DNA of 64,000 nt from Mycolicibacterium cosmeticum (lineage in GTDB: Bacteria; Actinomycetota; Actinomycetes; Mycobacteriales; Mycobacteriaceae). The notes under the pieces are model-generated. The model was not told the origin of the DNA. It was given only the letters and a program-made list of their open reading frames with translations, and did no database searches. Below are positions 16,764 through 25,389 of this stretch, one piece after another (the stretch's first letter is position 1; each line of letters begins with the position of its first letter). The translations under genes and the position numbers were made by a program. Location of the stretch: assembly GCA_016197365.1 (NCBI GenBank), contig JACPVS010000004.1:186001-250000 (forward strand). The letters run 5' to 3'.

Positions 16764-17915
16764 TCACTCCCCCCTTTCGACCAGCGGACCACCCGGCGCG
16801 TTGTGCGGGTTCGGTGTGAAGCGCACATCCGGGATCATGGTCGCCGGATCTCGGCCCCAGGCCTGTTCCAGCGCCCGCAGCATGCCCGACACCCCGGTGC
16901 CCGACAGCAGCCCGTTGTCTATCGCGGACAACGTCAGGTCAATGGTCGCCGACGCGTTGATGTAGTCGCCGCGAATGGCTTTCGGCACGTTCTCGATGTT
17001 GAACGGCACCGTCAGCAGCAGCTTCAGCGCGCCCACCAGGTACGGCGAGGCCTTCGACAGCTGCTTGAGCGGACGCTGCAGGTTCACCAGGTTGGTGTGC
17101 AGGTTCGCGTTGGTGTTGCTCAGCGTGTCATCGGCGGCAGCCGACACCCGGCCCAGCGCCGTCACCGCGTCGGCGAAGAGATCCCGCGTTTCGGCGAAAT
17201 GCTGGATCAGCGGCGGGAATTCGGTGAGCACCTGATCCAGCGTGTCGTTGCGCTTGGCCACGACCGCCAGCAGCCGGTTGGTCGAGTCGATGGCGCGGGT
17301 GATGTCGGCGCTCTGCTTGTTCATCTCGTCGGTGAAGGTGTCCAGCCGGTTGAGGAACTCCCGGATCTGATCGGCCCGGCCGGTCAGGATGTTGTTGACC
17401 TCGTTCTGGATCACCTCGATGTTGGGGATGCCACCCCCGGTGAGGATGCCCGAGATGCTGGCCAGGGTCCGCTCGATGGTCGGATAGGCCGACGAATTCT
17501 TCAGCGGCACCGTGTCACCGGTGCGCAGCGGCGTCGACGACGGATCCGGCGGGCTGTCCAGTTCGACGTGCTGCGAACCCAGCAGGCTGGTCTGGCCGAT
17601 CTTGGCCAGCACGTTGGACGGCAGCTTGACGCCGGGCTCCAGGTCCACCGTCAGGGTGGGCACCCAGTTCTTCAGTTCGATCGACCGCACCCGGCCGACG
17701 AACACGTCGGCCACCCGGACCCGGCTGTTGGCGTTGAGCGCCAACGTTTCCGGCATCTGGATGTAGATGGTCGAATGCCCGTCCTGGGTTCCCGGCCCGC
17801 CGGGCAGTGGCACGTTGGCCACCCCGCGCCACTGGGAGCAGGAACTCAGCGCGACGGCGGCGACGGCCAGTGCGGCCGTACGGCGGCCGGCCTTCTTCCA
17901 GTCTCGTGTCAGCAC
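16764..17915 (-). CDS. mce1E: MCE-family lipoprotein Mce1E (LprK-type)
   Basis: 383 residues. The signal ends in lipobox LSSC (Cys at 26), so this subunit is a lipoprotein, the standard feature of the E subunit in actinobacterial mce operons. MCE domain at about 50-130 (IQMPETLALNANSRVRVADV, IGQTSLLGSQHVEL), then helical tunnel region. The start is a GTG whose G is the last base of the mce1D TAG stop (TAGTG), so translation is tightly coupled. Confidence 0.93.
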   Translation of the reverse strand: MLTRDWKKAGRRTAALAVAAVALSSCSQWRGVANVPLPGGPGTQDGHSTIYIQMPETLALNANSRVRVADVFVGRVRSIELKNWVPTLTVDLEPGVKLPSNVLAKIGQTSLLGSQHVELDSPPDPSSTPLRTGDTVPLKNSSAYPTIERTLASISGILTGGGIPNIEVIQNEVNNILTGRADQIREFLNRLDTFTDEMNKQSADITRAIDSTNRLLAVVAKRNDTLDQVLTEFPPLIQHFAETRDLFADAVTALGRVSAAADDTLSNTNANLHTNLVNLQRPLKQLSKASPYLVGALKLLLTVPFNIENVPKAIRGDYINASATIDLTLSAIDNGLLSGTGVSGMLRALEQAWGRDPATMIPDVRFTPNPHNAPGGPLVERGE

Positions 17916-19552
17916 TAGTTGCCCCCTCCTGCTTCGGCGGGCAGCGCCGGTCCGGCAGGTGCCGGGGCAGCGCCGGGTGGCGGCGCGATGGCGCCCAGCG
18001 GGTCACCGGGCAGGACGCCCGGCGCCGGGACGGGCGGGGGACCCGGCTGCGGGTACCACGGCGGCGGCAGCGGGCTGTACTCGTTGTACGCGTCCGGCGG
18101 ACCGGGCAGGTTGCCGCCCGGGGGCACACCGAACGCCGGCGGTGCCGCGGGCGGAACGATATCCGGCCCACCCATCAACTCCGCCAACGATTCCGGGGTC
18201 AGCATGTTCTGCGTGAACGGCTGCACCTCGACGCCCTGCATGCCCGGCGCCACGACCCAGCCCGGCTCATGGTTGCCGTGCGAGAACAAGGTGTCGCGCG
18301 ACCAGATGCCCGGCACGGTGGTGTCCTTGTAGCCGGGTGGCGGCTGCAGTCGCGGTTCGGAGTAGGCGATCTGTTTGGGCAGCGTCATCGCGGTGCTGGC
18401 CAGGTTCACGCCGAACGGCAGGAAGTTGAACTTGATCGCGTCCAGGATCGGCGCCAGGTACTGCGCGCACAATTCCGCGGACTCCTGATAGCCCAACCGG
18501 CTACCGGCCTGGATGGTGCTGCAGATGAAGTTCAACGGGTTCGAGAAGTTCGTGACACCCGGCAGCACCGGGACCGCCACGATGCCACCCTGGTTGGGCG
18601 ACACGATGTTCACCACGTTGGACACCAGGTTCGGATACGCGTGCAGGCCGGTCTCCAAGCCGTTGCGCGGATCCGGTTGCAGGATCGTGGTGGTCACATC
18701 CGACAGGTTCTTGATGTCGGCGGTGAGCGGTTTGCCGTTCTCGTCGAGGAACTTTCGGGTGGTCGCCAGCACCTGATTGAGGTCCTGCAGGGCGTTGGCG
18801 ACCTCACGGTCGGTGTTGGTGAACGAGTTGGTGAACTGCGCCAGGTTGTCGTTGAGCGCCACGAACTGCTGGTCGTTCTTGTACAGCGCATTGACGAACG
18901 TCGCGAGGCTCTTGATGACCGTGACGATGTCCCCACGGCCCTGATGCAGCGCATCGAGTGCCTCGGAGAGTCCCTGGATGGTCTTGTTGAACTGCTCACC
19001 CTTACCGGCGAAGCCGTCGGCGAAGGACTCGATGATGTCGCCGAACGGGCCCTTGGGCTGGTCCTTGGATGGGCCGAGGTCGGCAAGCAGGCGGGTGACC
19101 TGGTCACGGAGCTCGTCGTACTCGACAGGAATCTGGGTGCGCTCCAACGGAATCGTCGCGCCGTCGGCCATGGCGGGCCCGCCGGTGTAGGGCGGGGAAA
19201 GCTGGATCACCCGGGAGGCCACCAGGCTGGGGTTGAGCACCGAGGCGGACGCGTTCTCCGGAACCTTGTACTTGCTGTTCCAGTGGAAGACGACCTTCAT
19301 CTTGTCGCCGTCGGTGGTGATCGAGTCGATCTTGCCGACCTGCACACCCATGATGAGGACCTTGTCCCCGGGGTACAGCGCGAGCACCTCGGGGAAGTAC
19401 GCGGTGACCGAGGTGGTGGTCAGCTTCTTGAAGACGTTCCAGCCCACCACGCCGGCGCCGATGGCGACCGCCAACACGATGGCGGTCAGGACGACCGCCG
19501 TCCGGGAGAAGTGCGGCAGCTTGATGTTTCGGATGTTGAAGACGCTGGACAT
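17915..19552 (-). CDS. mce1D: MCE-family protein Mce1D
   Basis: 545 residues: membrane helix at about 18-42, MCE domain at about 45-130 (FPEVLALYPGDKVLIMGVQV, ASRVIQLSPPYTGG), helical region to about 330, and a very Pro/Gly-rich tail from about 480 that is expected to be disordered outside the tunnel. Immediately downstream of mce1C with no gap. One of the six ring subunits of the Mce1 lipid importer. Confidence 0.92.
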   Translation of the reverse strand: MSSVFNIRNIKLPHFSRTAVVLTAIVLAVAIGAGVVGWNVFKKLTTTSVTAYFPEVLALYPGDKVLIMGVQVGKIDSITTDGDKMKVVFHWNSKYKVPENASASVLNPSLVASRVIQLSPPYTGGPAMADGATIPLERTQIPVEYDELRDQVTRLLADLGPSKDQPKGPFGDIIESFADGFAGKGEQFNKTIQGLSEALDALHQGRGDIVTVIKSLATFVNALYKNDQQFVALNDNLAQFTNSFTNTDREVANALQDLNQVLATTRKFLDENGKPLTADIKNLSDVTTTILQPDPRNGLETGLHAYPNLVSNVVNIVSPNQGGIVAVPVLPGVTNFSNPLNFICSTIQAGSRLGYQESAELCAQYLAPILDAIKFNFLPFGVNLASTAMTLPKQIAYSEPRLQPPPGYKDTTVPGIWSRDTLFSHGNHEPGWVVAPGMQGVEVQPFTQNMLTPESLAELMGGPDIVPPAAPPAFGVPPGGNLPGPPDAYNEYSPLPPPWYPQPGPPPVPAPGVLPGDPLGAIAPPPGAAPAPAGPALPAEAGGGN

Positions 19553-21139
19553 CTACTGCACCCCTCCCTGAGATCCGGGCGGAAGGAACGGCGGGTTACC
19601 GGGCAACGGCTCGGTACCCACCGGCGGGACCTGCTGGCCGGGCCCCGGCGGGGGCGGCGGTCCGGGCAGGATCGTCGCCGGGACCGCGCGTCCGGGAATG
19701 TCGCCGGGGGGCGTCGGCACCCCGGGCGGACCGACCGGAACCTGGCGCGCGCCGGGCGGGCCGGGCGCGATGGGCACCGGGGTACCCGGCACGTCGGGCG
19801 ACAACTGGCCAGGGATGGCCGCGGACGGGACACCGGGGCTGGGCCCCATCCCGTTCGGATTCGGGGCCGAGGTAACAACATTCGGCGGCGGGAAGCCACC
19901 GGGAACCGGGCCGTACGGTCCCTGGTCCAGATGCGCGCACGGCAGCGGGTCGGCGGGCGTCGGCAGACCGTCGGCCGGCGGCGTGTAGGAGCACGGGGAT
20001 CCGGGTCCCACCGCGGGACCGGGATGCTCCGGGGTGCCCTCCAACGGTGTCGGCGCGGGCGGCGGCGCACCGTTCTCGAACCTGGTGCCGTTGGGGTCCG
20101 GGAACCGGAACGCAGGCAAGCCGGAGTTACGCCAGAACTGTTCGGGATCGATGCCGCGTTTCTTGAACGCCGCGTCGACGAACGGCTGCAGCAGCGTCGG
20201 GGGCAGCAGGTTGGCCAGCAGCACCTTGAAGTACGGGCCCGAGGCCAGCGCCTCGGCCAGCGAGATGATGAACTTGCCTGCCAGGCTGAGGGTGTCGGCC
20301 AGGTCGTTCTTGCGCTCGTTGAGGATGTTGCTCACGGTCTGCAACTGGGTGAGCACATGGTTGATGTTCGGGTTCTCGTTGATGAATCCCGAGATCTGCT
20401 GCGACACACTCGAAATGCGCTCGAGCAACATGCTGACGGCTTGACGGCGCTCATTGACGGCAGCCAGCAGGGTCTGCGCATTGACCAGCAACGCGTTCAC
20501 CTGACCACTGCGGTCCCCGAGGACGGTCGCGATCTTGCCCGCGTTGGACAGCAGCGCCTTGAGTTGCTCGTCGCGCTTGCCCAGCGAGTCGGAGAACTCC
20601 TGCACGCCCTTGAGCGCGGCGCTCAGGTGCGGCGAGGTCTGATCGACGGTCTCGGACAACACATTCAGCGACTGCTTGACGGCCTTGGTATCCCAGCCCT
20701 GCGAGGCGCGGGTGACGTCGAGGAACGCGTCGTAGATCTGATACGGCGTCTGGGTCTGCTCCACCGGCAGGAACCCGCGCGGCTTGAGGATGGTGTTGCC
20801 CCGGGGCTCCACCTGAATGTTCTTGCGGCCCAGGATGGTGTCGGTGCGGATGGCCGCCCGGCTCTCGGTGCCGATCTGCCGGCCGCCGAGGGTGTAACCG
20901 ATCTCGACCTTGTCGCCGTTGATGTCCATGCTGGTGACATCGCCGACGTCCACGCCGGCGATGCGCACCTTGTCGCCGACGCTGAGGCCGCCGGTGTCGT
21001 TGAACTGCGCGTAGTACGTCGGGACCGCGAACAACATCGGCACGCTGGTGAGGCTGGAGCCGACGCCGATGACCAGCGCGACGGTGAGCACACCCATCAC
21101 GCCCTTACGGACCCGGTCAGAACCCTGGATCGTCCTCAT
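19553..21139 (-). CDS. mce1C: MCE-family protein Mce1C
   Basis: 528 residues. ATG 21139 overlaps the mce1B stop as ATGA, which decides the start over an ATG four codons upstream. Membrane helix at about 12-34, MCE domain about 38-118 (YYAQFNDTGGLSVGDKVRIA, DTILGRKNIQVEPRG), helical segment to about 330, then nearly 170 residues dominated by Pro and Gly (PVPIAPGPPGARQVPVGPPG region). The Pro-rich tail is longer than the rest of the fold needs and is typical of C and D subunits. Confidence 0.92.
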   Translation of the reverse strand: MRTIQGSDRVRKGVMGVLTVALVIGVGSSLTSVPMLFAVPTYYAQFNDTGGLSVGDKVRIAGVDVGDVTSMDINGDKVEIGYTLGGRQIGTESRAAIRTDTILGRKNIQVEPRGNTILKPRGFLPVEQTQTPYQIYDAFLDVTRASQGWDTKAVKQSLNVLSETVDQTSPHLSAALKGVQEFSDSLGKRDEQLKALLSNAGKIATVLGDRSGQVNALLVNAQTLLAAVNERRQAVSMLLERISSVSQQISGFINENPNINHVLTQLQTVSNILNERKNDLADTLSLAGKFIISLAEALASGPYFKVLLANLLPPTLLQPFVDAAFKKRGIDPEQFWRNSGLPAFRFPDPNGTRFENGAPPPAPTPLEGTPEHPGPAVGPGSPCSYTPPADGLPTPADPLPCAHLDQGPYGPVPGGFPPPNVVTSAPNPNGMGPSPGVPSAAIPGQLSPDVPGTPVPIAPGPPGARQVPVGPPGVPTPPGDIPGRAVPATILPGPPPPPGPGQQVPPVGTEPLPGNPPFLPPGSQGGVQ

Positions 21140-22167
21140 TTCGGCGTGCACCTGCCTGACGGCTGGGTGACCACCCGCACGGTGCGGACCGGTCCGCCCG
21201 GTTGAGCGCCGTTGAGCTTCAGCGACAGGTCGCAGACGTAGAAGTTGAAGAAGTCACCGTAGAGGCCGCCGGCGCGGCCGATGATCTTCAGCGACGCAGG
21301 GATCTGCTGCAGGATGCTGTTCACCTCATCCTTCTGATCGATCAGCGGCTGTTGCGTCGTCTCCAGGTACCCGAGGGTGTCCCGCAACAGCGGCCGGTTG
21401 TCGGCCAGCAGGTCGCCCAGCGACCCGGCGGCATTGCTGATGTCGGCGACCGACGATGCGATCGGATCGGCCCGGTTCTTGAGGCCGGTGATCAGCAGCT
21501 CGAAGTTCTTCAACGTGTCGTCGAACTGGGTCTGGTGCTTGACGGTGGTGTCCAGCACGGTGTTGAGGTTGGTGATCACCTCACCGATGGCCTGGTCCCG
21601 GCTGGCCAGCGCGGACGTCAGTTCCGCGGTCTGGTCCAGGATGTCGCTGATGGTGCCGCCCTGCCCCTGGAAGATCGTGATGAGCGAGTTGGCGATGTTG
21701 TTGACCTTGTCCGGGTCCAGCGATTTGAACAGCGGACGGAAGCCGCCGACGAGCGCGTCGAGGTCGAGGGCTGGCTCGGTGCGCTCACGCGGGATGGTGC
21801 CCCCCGGCGGCAGGATCTTGTCACTGTCGCCGCGGCGCAGTTCCATGTAGCGGTTGCCGATCAGATCCACATAGCGGATCGCGGCGGTGGACTCCTGGAA
21901 GAGCTGCAGGTCGTTCTGCACCGCGAAATCGACCCGGACATGCTTGCCGTCGTCGATCAGCGTGACGTCCTTGACCTTGCCGACCTCGACGCCGTACGCG
22001 CGGACGAACTGTCCGCTGCGCAGACCGCTGACGTTGTCGAACACCGCCGAGTAACCGGTGGTCTTGTCGAAACGCAACTGGGCGAACACCACGAAGATGA
22101 TCGCGGTGAAGGCGAGCAGGACCGCCGAGATCGCACCCAGCTTGAAGATCGTGCCTTTGATACTCAT
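21136..22167 (-). CDS. mce1B: MCE-family protein Mce1B
   Basis: 343 residues, the shortest subunit as usual. Start ATG 22167 follows GAGGGG 5 nt upstream; ten further in-frame upstream residues are rejected. Membrane helix at about 10-32, MCE domain about 38-118 (YSAVFDNVSGLRSGQFVRAY, IRYVDLIGNRYMELRRG), then helical region with a Cys pair near the end (FYVCDLSL, GRCTP). An 85-bp gap separates it from mce1A, the largest gap inside the mce1A-F run. Confidence 0.92.
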   Translation of the reverse strand: MSIKGTIFKLGAISAVLLAFTAIIFVVFAQLRFDKTTGYSAVFDNVSGLRSGQFVRAYGVEVGKVKDVTLIDDGKHVRVDFAVQNDLQLFQESTAAIRYVDLIGNRYMELRRGDSDKILPPGGTIPRERTEPALDLDALVGGFRPLFKSLDPDKVNNIANSLITIFQGQGGTISDILDQTAELTSALASRDQAIGEVITNLNTVLDTTVKHQTQFDDTLKNFELLITGLKNRADPIASSVADISNAAGSLGDLLADNRPLLRDTLGYLETTQQPLIDQKDEVNSILQQIPASLKIIGRAGGLYGDFFNFYVCDLSLKLNGAQPGGPVRTVRVVTQPSGRCTPK

Positions 22168-22252
22168 GCGGCCCCCTCGCAGGCTCGGGTCCCGCATGCC
22201 GTTTGGTCAAACGTTGCGCAAGCATCACGCATCTGCTGTCTATTCGCTCCGC

Positions 22253-23461
22253 TCATGGGTTGATCGTGTTCTCCCCCACCTGGCGGCCCCAGACGTATTC
22301 GGAGGCAAGCGGCTGGCCGAGCTCGAAGTGGTTGTATGGCGCAATGCTGGCGCCGGTGTCCATCACCAGGTAGGGCATCGGCCACAGATCCCGGGTGATG
22401 GGCTGCCAGCAACCCGGCCGCCCCTCCGGACCACCGCTGGCGTTGACACGCGGCAGGTTGTCCGGGAAGACGTAGGGATTGCCCGCGCCGAGGAGTTCGG
22501 TGTTGGTCAGCAGCGAATAGCCGTTACCACCAAGGGCGGCAGCGAGTTTGGGTGCCGCGTCGTGGAAATTGCGAATGGTGCACAACAATTCGGGGCTGTA
22601 GTAGTCCAGCAGCTTGCTGGTCGGCAACAGATCCTGCGCACCGCGCACCAGGTACGGGCCGCCGCGCTCGAAGATGTCACCGGCGTTGTTGCCGAACCCG
22701 ACCGCCGACATCAGCGCCTGGTCGATGTTGCCGCGCTCCGCGTTCAGCGTGCGGGCCGTGGTGACCGCGTGGTCGAGGCCGTCGAAGAGATTCGGTGCGG
22801 CATCGGCGTACACGCTGGACAGGTCGGCCAGACCCTTCGTGTCCCTGCGGATCTGGGGCATCCGGCCGTTCAGGTCGCCCAGGATGTCGTTGCCGTTGAC
22901 CAGGGATTGGCCGAACTTGTCGCCCAGGCCGTCGAGCGCCTGGGCGGCGGCGGTCAGCGTCTGATTCAGCTTCACCGGGTCGAGCTGCTGCGAGATACCC
23001 ATGATGGTTTCGAACAGCGTGTTGAACTCGGTGGTGGTGCTGCCCGCGTTGATGACCGCGCCGGGCTTGAGCTTGTCCGACGACGGGTTGGCCGGCGACA
23101 GGAACGAGATGTACTTGTTGCCGAACACCGTCGTGGCACGCAGTTCGGCGTCGACGTTGGCCGGAATCATGTTGAGATACTGCGGTTCCACGTCGAGCAG
23201 CAGCTTGGCGCGGGACTCCTCGCCGTCGGTCACCACCCCTGCCGACTTCAGCCGGCCGATCGGCACACCGTTGAAGGTGACCTTGGAACCCGGATCCATC
23301 GACAGGCCGGCACGTTCGGCCATCACCACCAGTGAGGCCTTGCGGTCGAAATAACCCCGGAACTGTGACCAGGTCAGGCCGAGCACCACGGCCACCACAA
23401 GCAGCAGCACGATGCCTGCCAGCTTGTAGGGCGGGCTTTTGGGCTTGTTCTCTGCGGTCAT
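22253..23461 (-). CDS. mce1A: MCE-family protein Mce1A (short form)
   Basis: 402 residues: membrane helix at about 14-33, MCE domain about 38-120 (ERAGLSMDPGSKVTFNGVPI, LRATTVFGNKYISFLSP), helical tunnel part, and the conserved ending EYVWGRQVGENTINP. M. tuberculosis Mce1A is about 454 residues; the difference falls between SLLTNTELL and GNPYVFPDNLPRV (about residue 320), where the M. tuberculosis protein, as I recall, has an extra hydrophobic insert of about 50 residues. The frame is intact here. Separated from yrbE1B by 4 bp. Confidence 0.92.
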   Translation of the reverse strand: MTAENKPKSPPYKLAGIVLLLVVAVVLGLTWSQFRGYFDRKASLVVMAERAGLSMDPGSKVTFNGVPIGRLKSAGVVTDGEESRAKLLLDVEPQYLNMIPANVDAELRATTVFGNKYISFLSPANPSSDKLKPGAVINAGSTTTEFNTLFETIMGISQQLDPVKLNQTLTAAAQALDGLGDKFGQSLVNGNDILGDLNGRMPQIRRDTKGLADLSSVYADAAPNLFDGLDHAVTTARTLNAERGNIDQALMSAVGFGNNAGDIFERGGPYLVRGAQDLLPTSKLLDYYSPELLCTIRNFHDAAPKLAAALGGNGYSLLTNTELLGAGNPYVFPDNLPRVNASGGPEGRPGCWQPITRDLWPMPYLVMDTGASIAPYNHFELGQPLASEYVWGRQVGENTINP

Positions 23462-23465
23462 CGCG

Positions 23466-24335
23466 TCACACCGTGAGGTTGAAGTTCGGGTCGGTGCCGT
23501 ACAGCGCCAACGAGGCGAGCAGCACCACCATCACGATCGCGATCAGCGACGTACGCATCGACCTCCCCACCGCTTCACCCACGCCCACCGCACCGCCACT
23601 GGCGAAATAGCCGAAGTAGCAATGGTTGAGCATGATGATGACCGACATGATGATGACCTCCAGGAACGACCACATGACGTCGTCGACCCGCAGGAATGTG
23701 TGGAAGTAGTGGTCGTAGGTGCCCGATGACTGGCCGTAGAACAGCGTCGTCACCGATTGCGCCGACAGGAACGACAACAGGATCGCCATGGCGTAGAGCG
23801 GGATGATCACGATCGATCCGGCGATCAGGCGCGTGGACACCAGGTACGAGATCGACTTGATACCCATGACTTCGAGCGCGTCGATCTCTTCGCTGATCCG
23901 CATGGCGCCGAGTTCGGCGGTGGCACCCGCGCCGACAGTGGCGGCCATCGCCTGACCGGTGACCACCGGGGCGACGACGCGAATGTTGGCCAGGGCGGCG
24001 AAGAATCCGGTGAACGCCTCGACACCGATGTTGCCCAGGGACGCGAAACCCTGGATGGCGATCAGTGATCCGGCCGACAGCGTGACGAAACCGATGATGG
24101 CGACGGTGCCGCCGATGACGGCCATGGCGCCGGTGCCCATGCCGATCTCGGCGACCAGTCGGAGGGCCTCGCGGCGATAGTTCTTGAACGCGTGCGGGAT
24201 GTGCCCGACGGCGTTGACCACGAACCAGGCGACATGCCCGATGCTGTCCAGGAAACGGCCCGGCGCGCCGGCGAAACCGGAGGCGCGACCGAAGGCGCGG
24301 GGGAACCTGGTCCGGAGAACCGCAGCGGTGCTCAT
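23466..24335 (-). CDS. yrbE1B: MCE transporter permease YrbE1B
   Basis: 289-residue integral membrane permease of the MlaE/YrbE family. Features: amphipathic N-terminus, hydrophobic helices around 60-85, 95-120, 150-180, 200-225 and 240-265, and the family motif GAGATAELGAMRISEEIDAL, the EQ-loop-like coupling segment that contacts the ATPase. The ATPase (Mkl/MceG) is not in the window; in mycobacteria it is encoded elsewhere. ATG 24335 is used because the family start matches; 20 upstream residues are not conserved in type. Confidence 0.92.
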   Translation of the reverse strand: MSTAAVLRTRFPRAFGRASGFAGAPGRFLDSIGHVAWFVVNAVGHIPHAFKNYRREALRLVAEIGMGTGAMAVIGGTVAIIGFVTLSAGSLIAIQGFASLGNIGVEAFTGFFAALANIRVVAPVVTGQAMAATVGAGATAELGAMRISEEIDALEVMGIKSISYLVSTRLIAGSIVIIPLYAMAILLSFLSAQSVTTLFYGQSSGTYDHYFHTFLRVDDVMWSFLEVIIMSVIIMLNHCYFGYFASGGAVGVGEAVGRSMRTSLIAIVMVVLLASLALYGTDPNFNLTV

Positions 24336-24369
24336 TCGCAATCCGCCTTCGGCTTCTTGCTCGCGGTGC

Positions 24370-25167
24370 TCACGTGGTGGTCCCGAATCGCACACCGATG
24401 GTCGTCAGCACCACGTTGACCGCGAACAGCGCCACCACGCAGAGCACCAGCGTCTCATTCACCGCGGTGCCCACGCCCTTGGAACCGCCGGCCACCGTCA
24501 GCCCGCGATAGCAGCCGACCAGGCCGGCGATCAGACCGAACAGCGTGGCCTTGATGACCGAGATCATGACCTCCGGGAAACCGGTGAGCAGGGTCAGCGT
24601 CGAGACGTAGGCGCCGGCGTTGACGTTCTGGATGTACACACCGAAGAAGTAGCCCCCGACCAGACCGATCGTGATGACCGCGCCGTTGAGTAGGAAGGCC
24701 ACGAAGGTCGACGCCACCACGCGCGGGGCGACCAGCCGTTCGATCGGATCGATGCCGAGCACCTCCATGGCGTCGATCTCCTCGCGCACGGTGCGCGCGC
24801 CGAGGTCGGCGCAGATGGCTGTCGAGCCGGCACCCGCGACCACGAGCACGGTGACCAATGGCCCGAGCTGGGTGACCGCACCGAGGGCGGCACCGGCGCC
24901 GGAGACGTCGGCGGCACCGAACTCGGCCAGCAGGATGTTCAGCGTGAAGATGATGAGCACGGTCAGCGGGATGGACACCGCGAGTGTCGGCAGGAAAGCC
25001 ACCCGGATCAGGAACCAGCTCTGGAGGACGAATTCCTTCCATTGGAAGGGCCGCGTCAACAAGGCTTTTCCGGTCAGCACGCACATCTTGAAGAAGCCAC
25101 CGACCATGGTCAGGGGCTTCTCAAGCTGATCACGGAAGTAGTCGACCAGGCCGTTACTCGCCGTCAC
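24370..25167 (-). CDS. yrbE1A: MCE transporter permease YrbE1A
   Basis: 265-residue MlaE-family permease paired with YrbE1B. It has the coupling motif GAGSTAICADLGARTVREEI (about residues 120-139) followed by DAMEVLGIDP, and about five hydrophobic helices. The start is GTG 25167 with AGGAG 8 nt upstream. Together with YrbE1B it forms the inner-membrane part of the importer. Confidence 0.92.
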   Translation of the reverse strand: MTASNGLVDYFRDQLEKPLTMVGGFFKMCVLTGKALLTRPFQWKEFVLQSWFLIRVAFLPTLAVSIPLTVLIIFTLNILLAEFGAADVSGAGAALGAVTQLGPLVTVLVVAGAGSTAICADLGARTVREEIDAMEVLGIDPIERLVAPRVVASTFVAFLLNGAVITIGLVGGYFFGVYIQNVNAGAYVSTLTLLTGFPEVMISVIKATLFGLIAGLVGCYRGLTVAGGSKGVGTAVNETLVLCVVALFAVNVVLTTIGVRFGTTT

Positions 25168-25309
25168 CCTTGCGTACTCCTGTCGAGATCGTCGCGATCT
25201 TCACGGAGCGGCATCACGTGCTGCACGTCCCCTCCCTGCCCATTCCGGCCCCGACCCCGAACATGTGATCCCCGCCTCCCTACTCGTGGGTAGTAAGACG
25301 GACCACAGG

Positions 25310-25328
25310 ACTGTACCCGATCCGGTAC
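25310..25328 (-). promoter_or_regulatory. Candidate internal promoter/operator between fadD5 and yrbE1A
   Basis: The 222-bp gap between fadD5 and yrbE1A has no ORF. It contains an inverted repeat GTACC-N6-GGTAC (25313-25328) overlapping a minus-strand -10-like TACAGT (25315-25310). An internal promoter at the equivalent place in the M. tuberculosis mce1 operon has been reported; here the assignment is by eye. No clean -35 is visible. Confidence 0.3.
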
Positions 25329-25389
25329 CGGCGGTGTTGGGCAAATGATTTTTTCACAGTGCAACTGTTAGCAAAGCCCCGCCGATTGG

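Noticed and set aside
17807..21205. 1132-codon open frame antisense to mce1C-mce1E
   Set aside because: Composition is Arg/Gly/Val-rich without domains, a typical shadow in high-GC DNA; the opposite strand carries three clear MCE genes.
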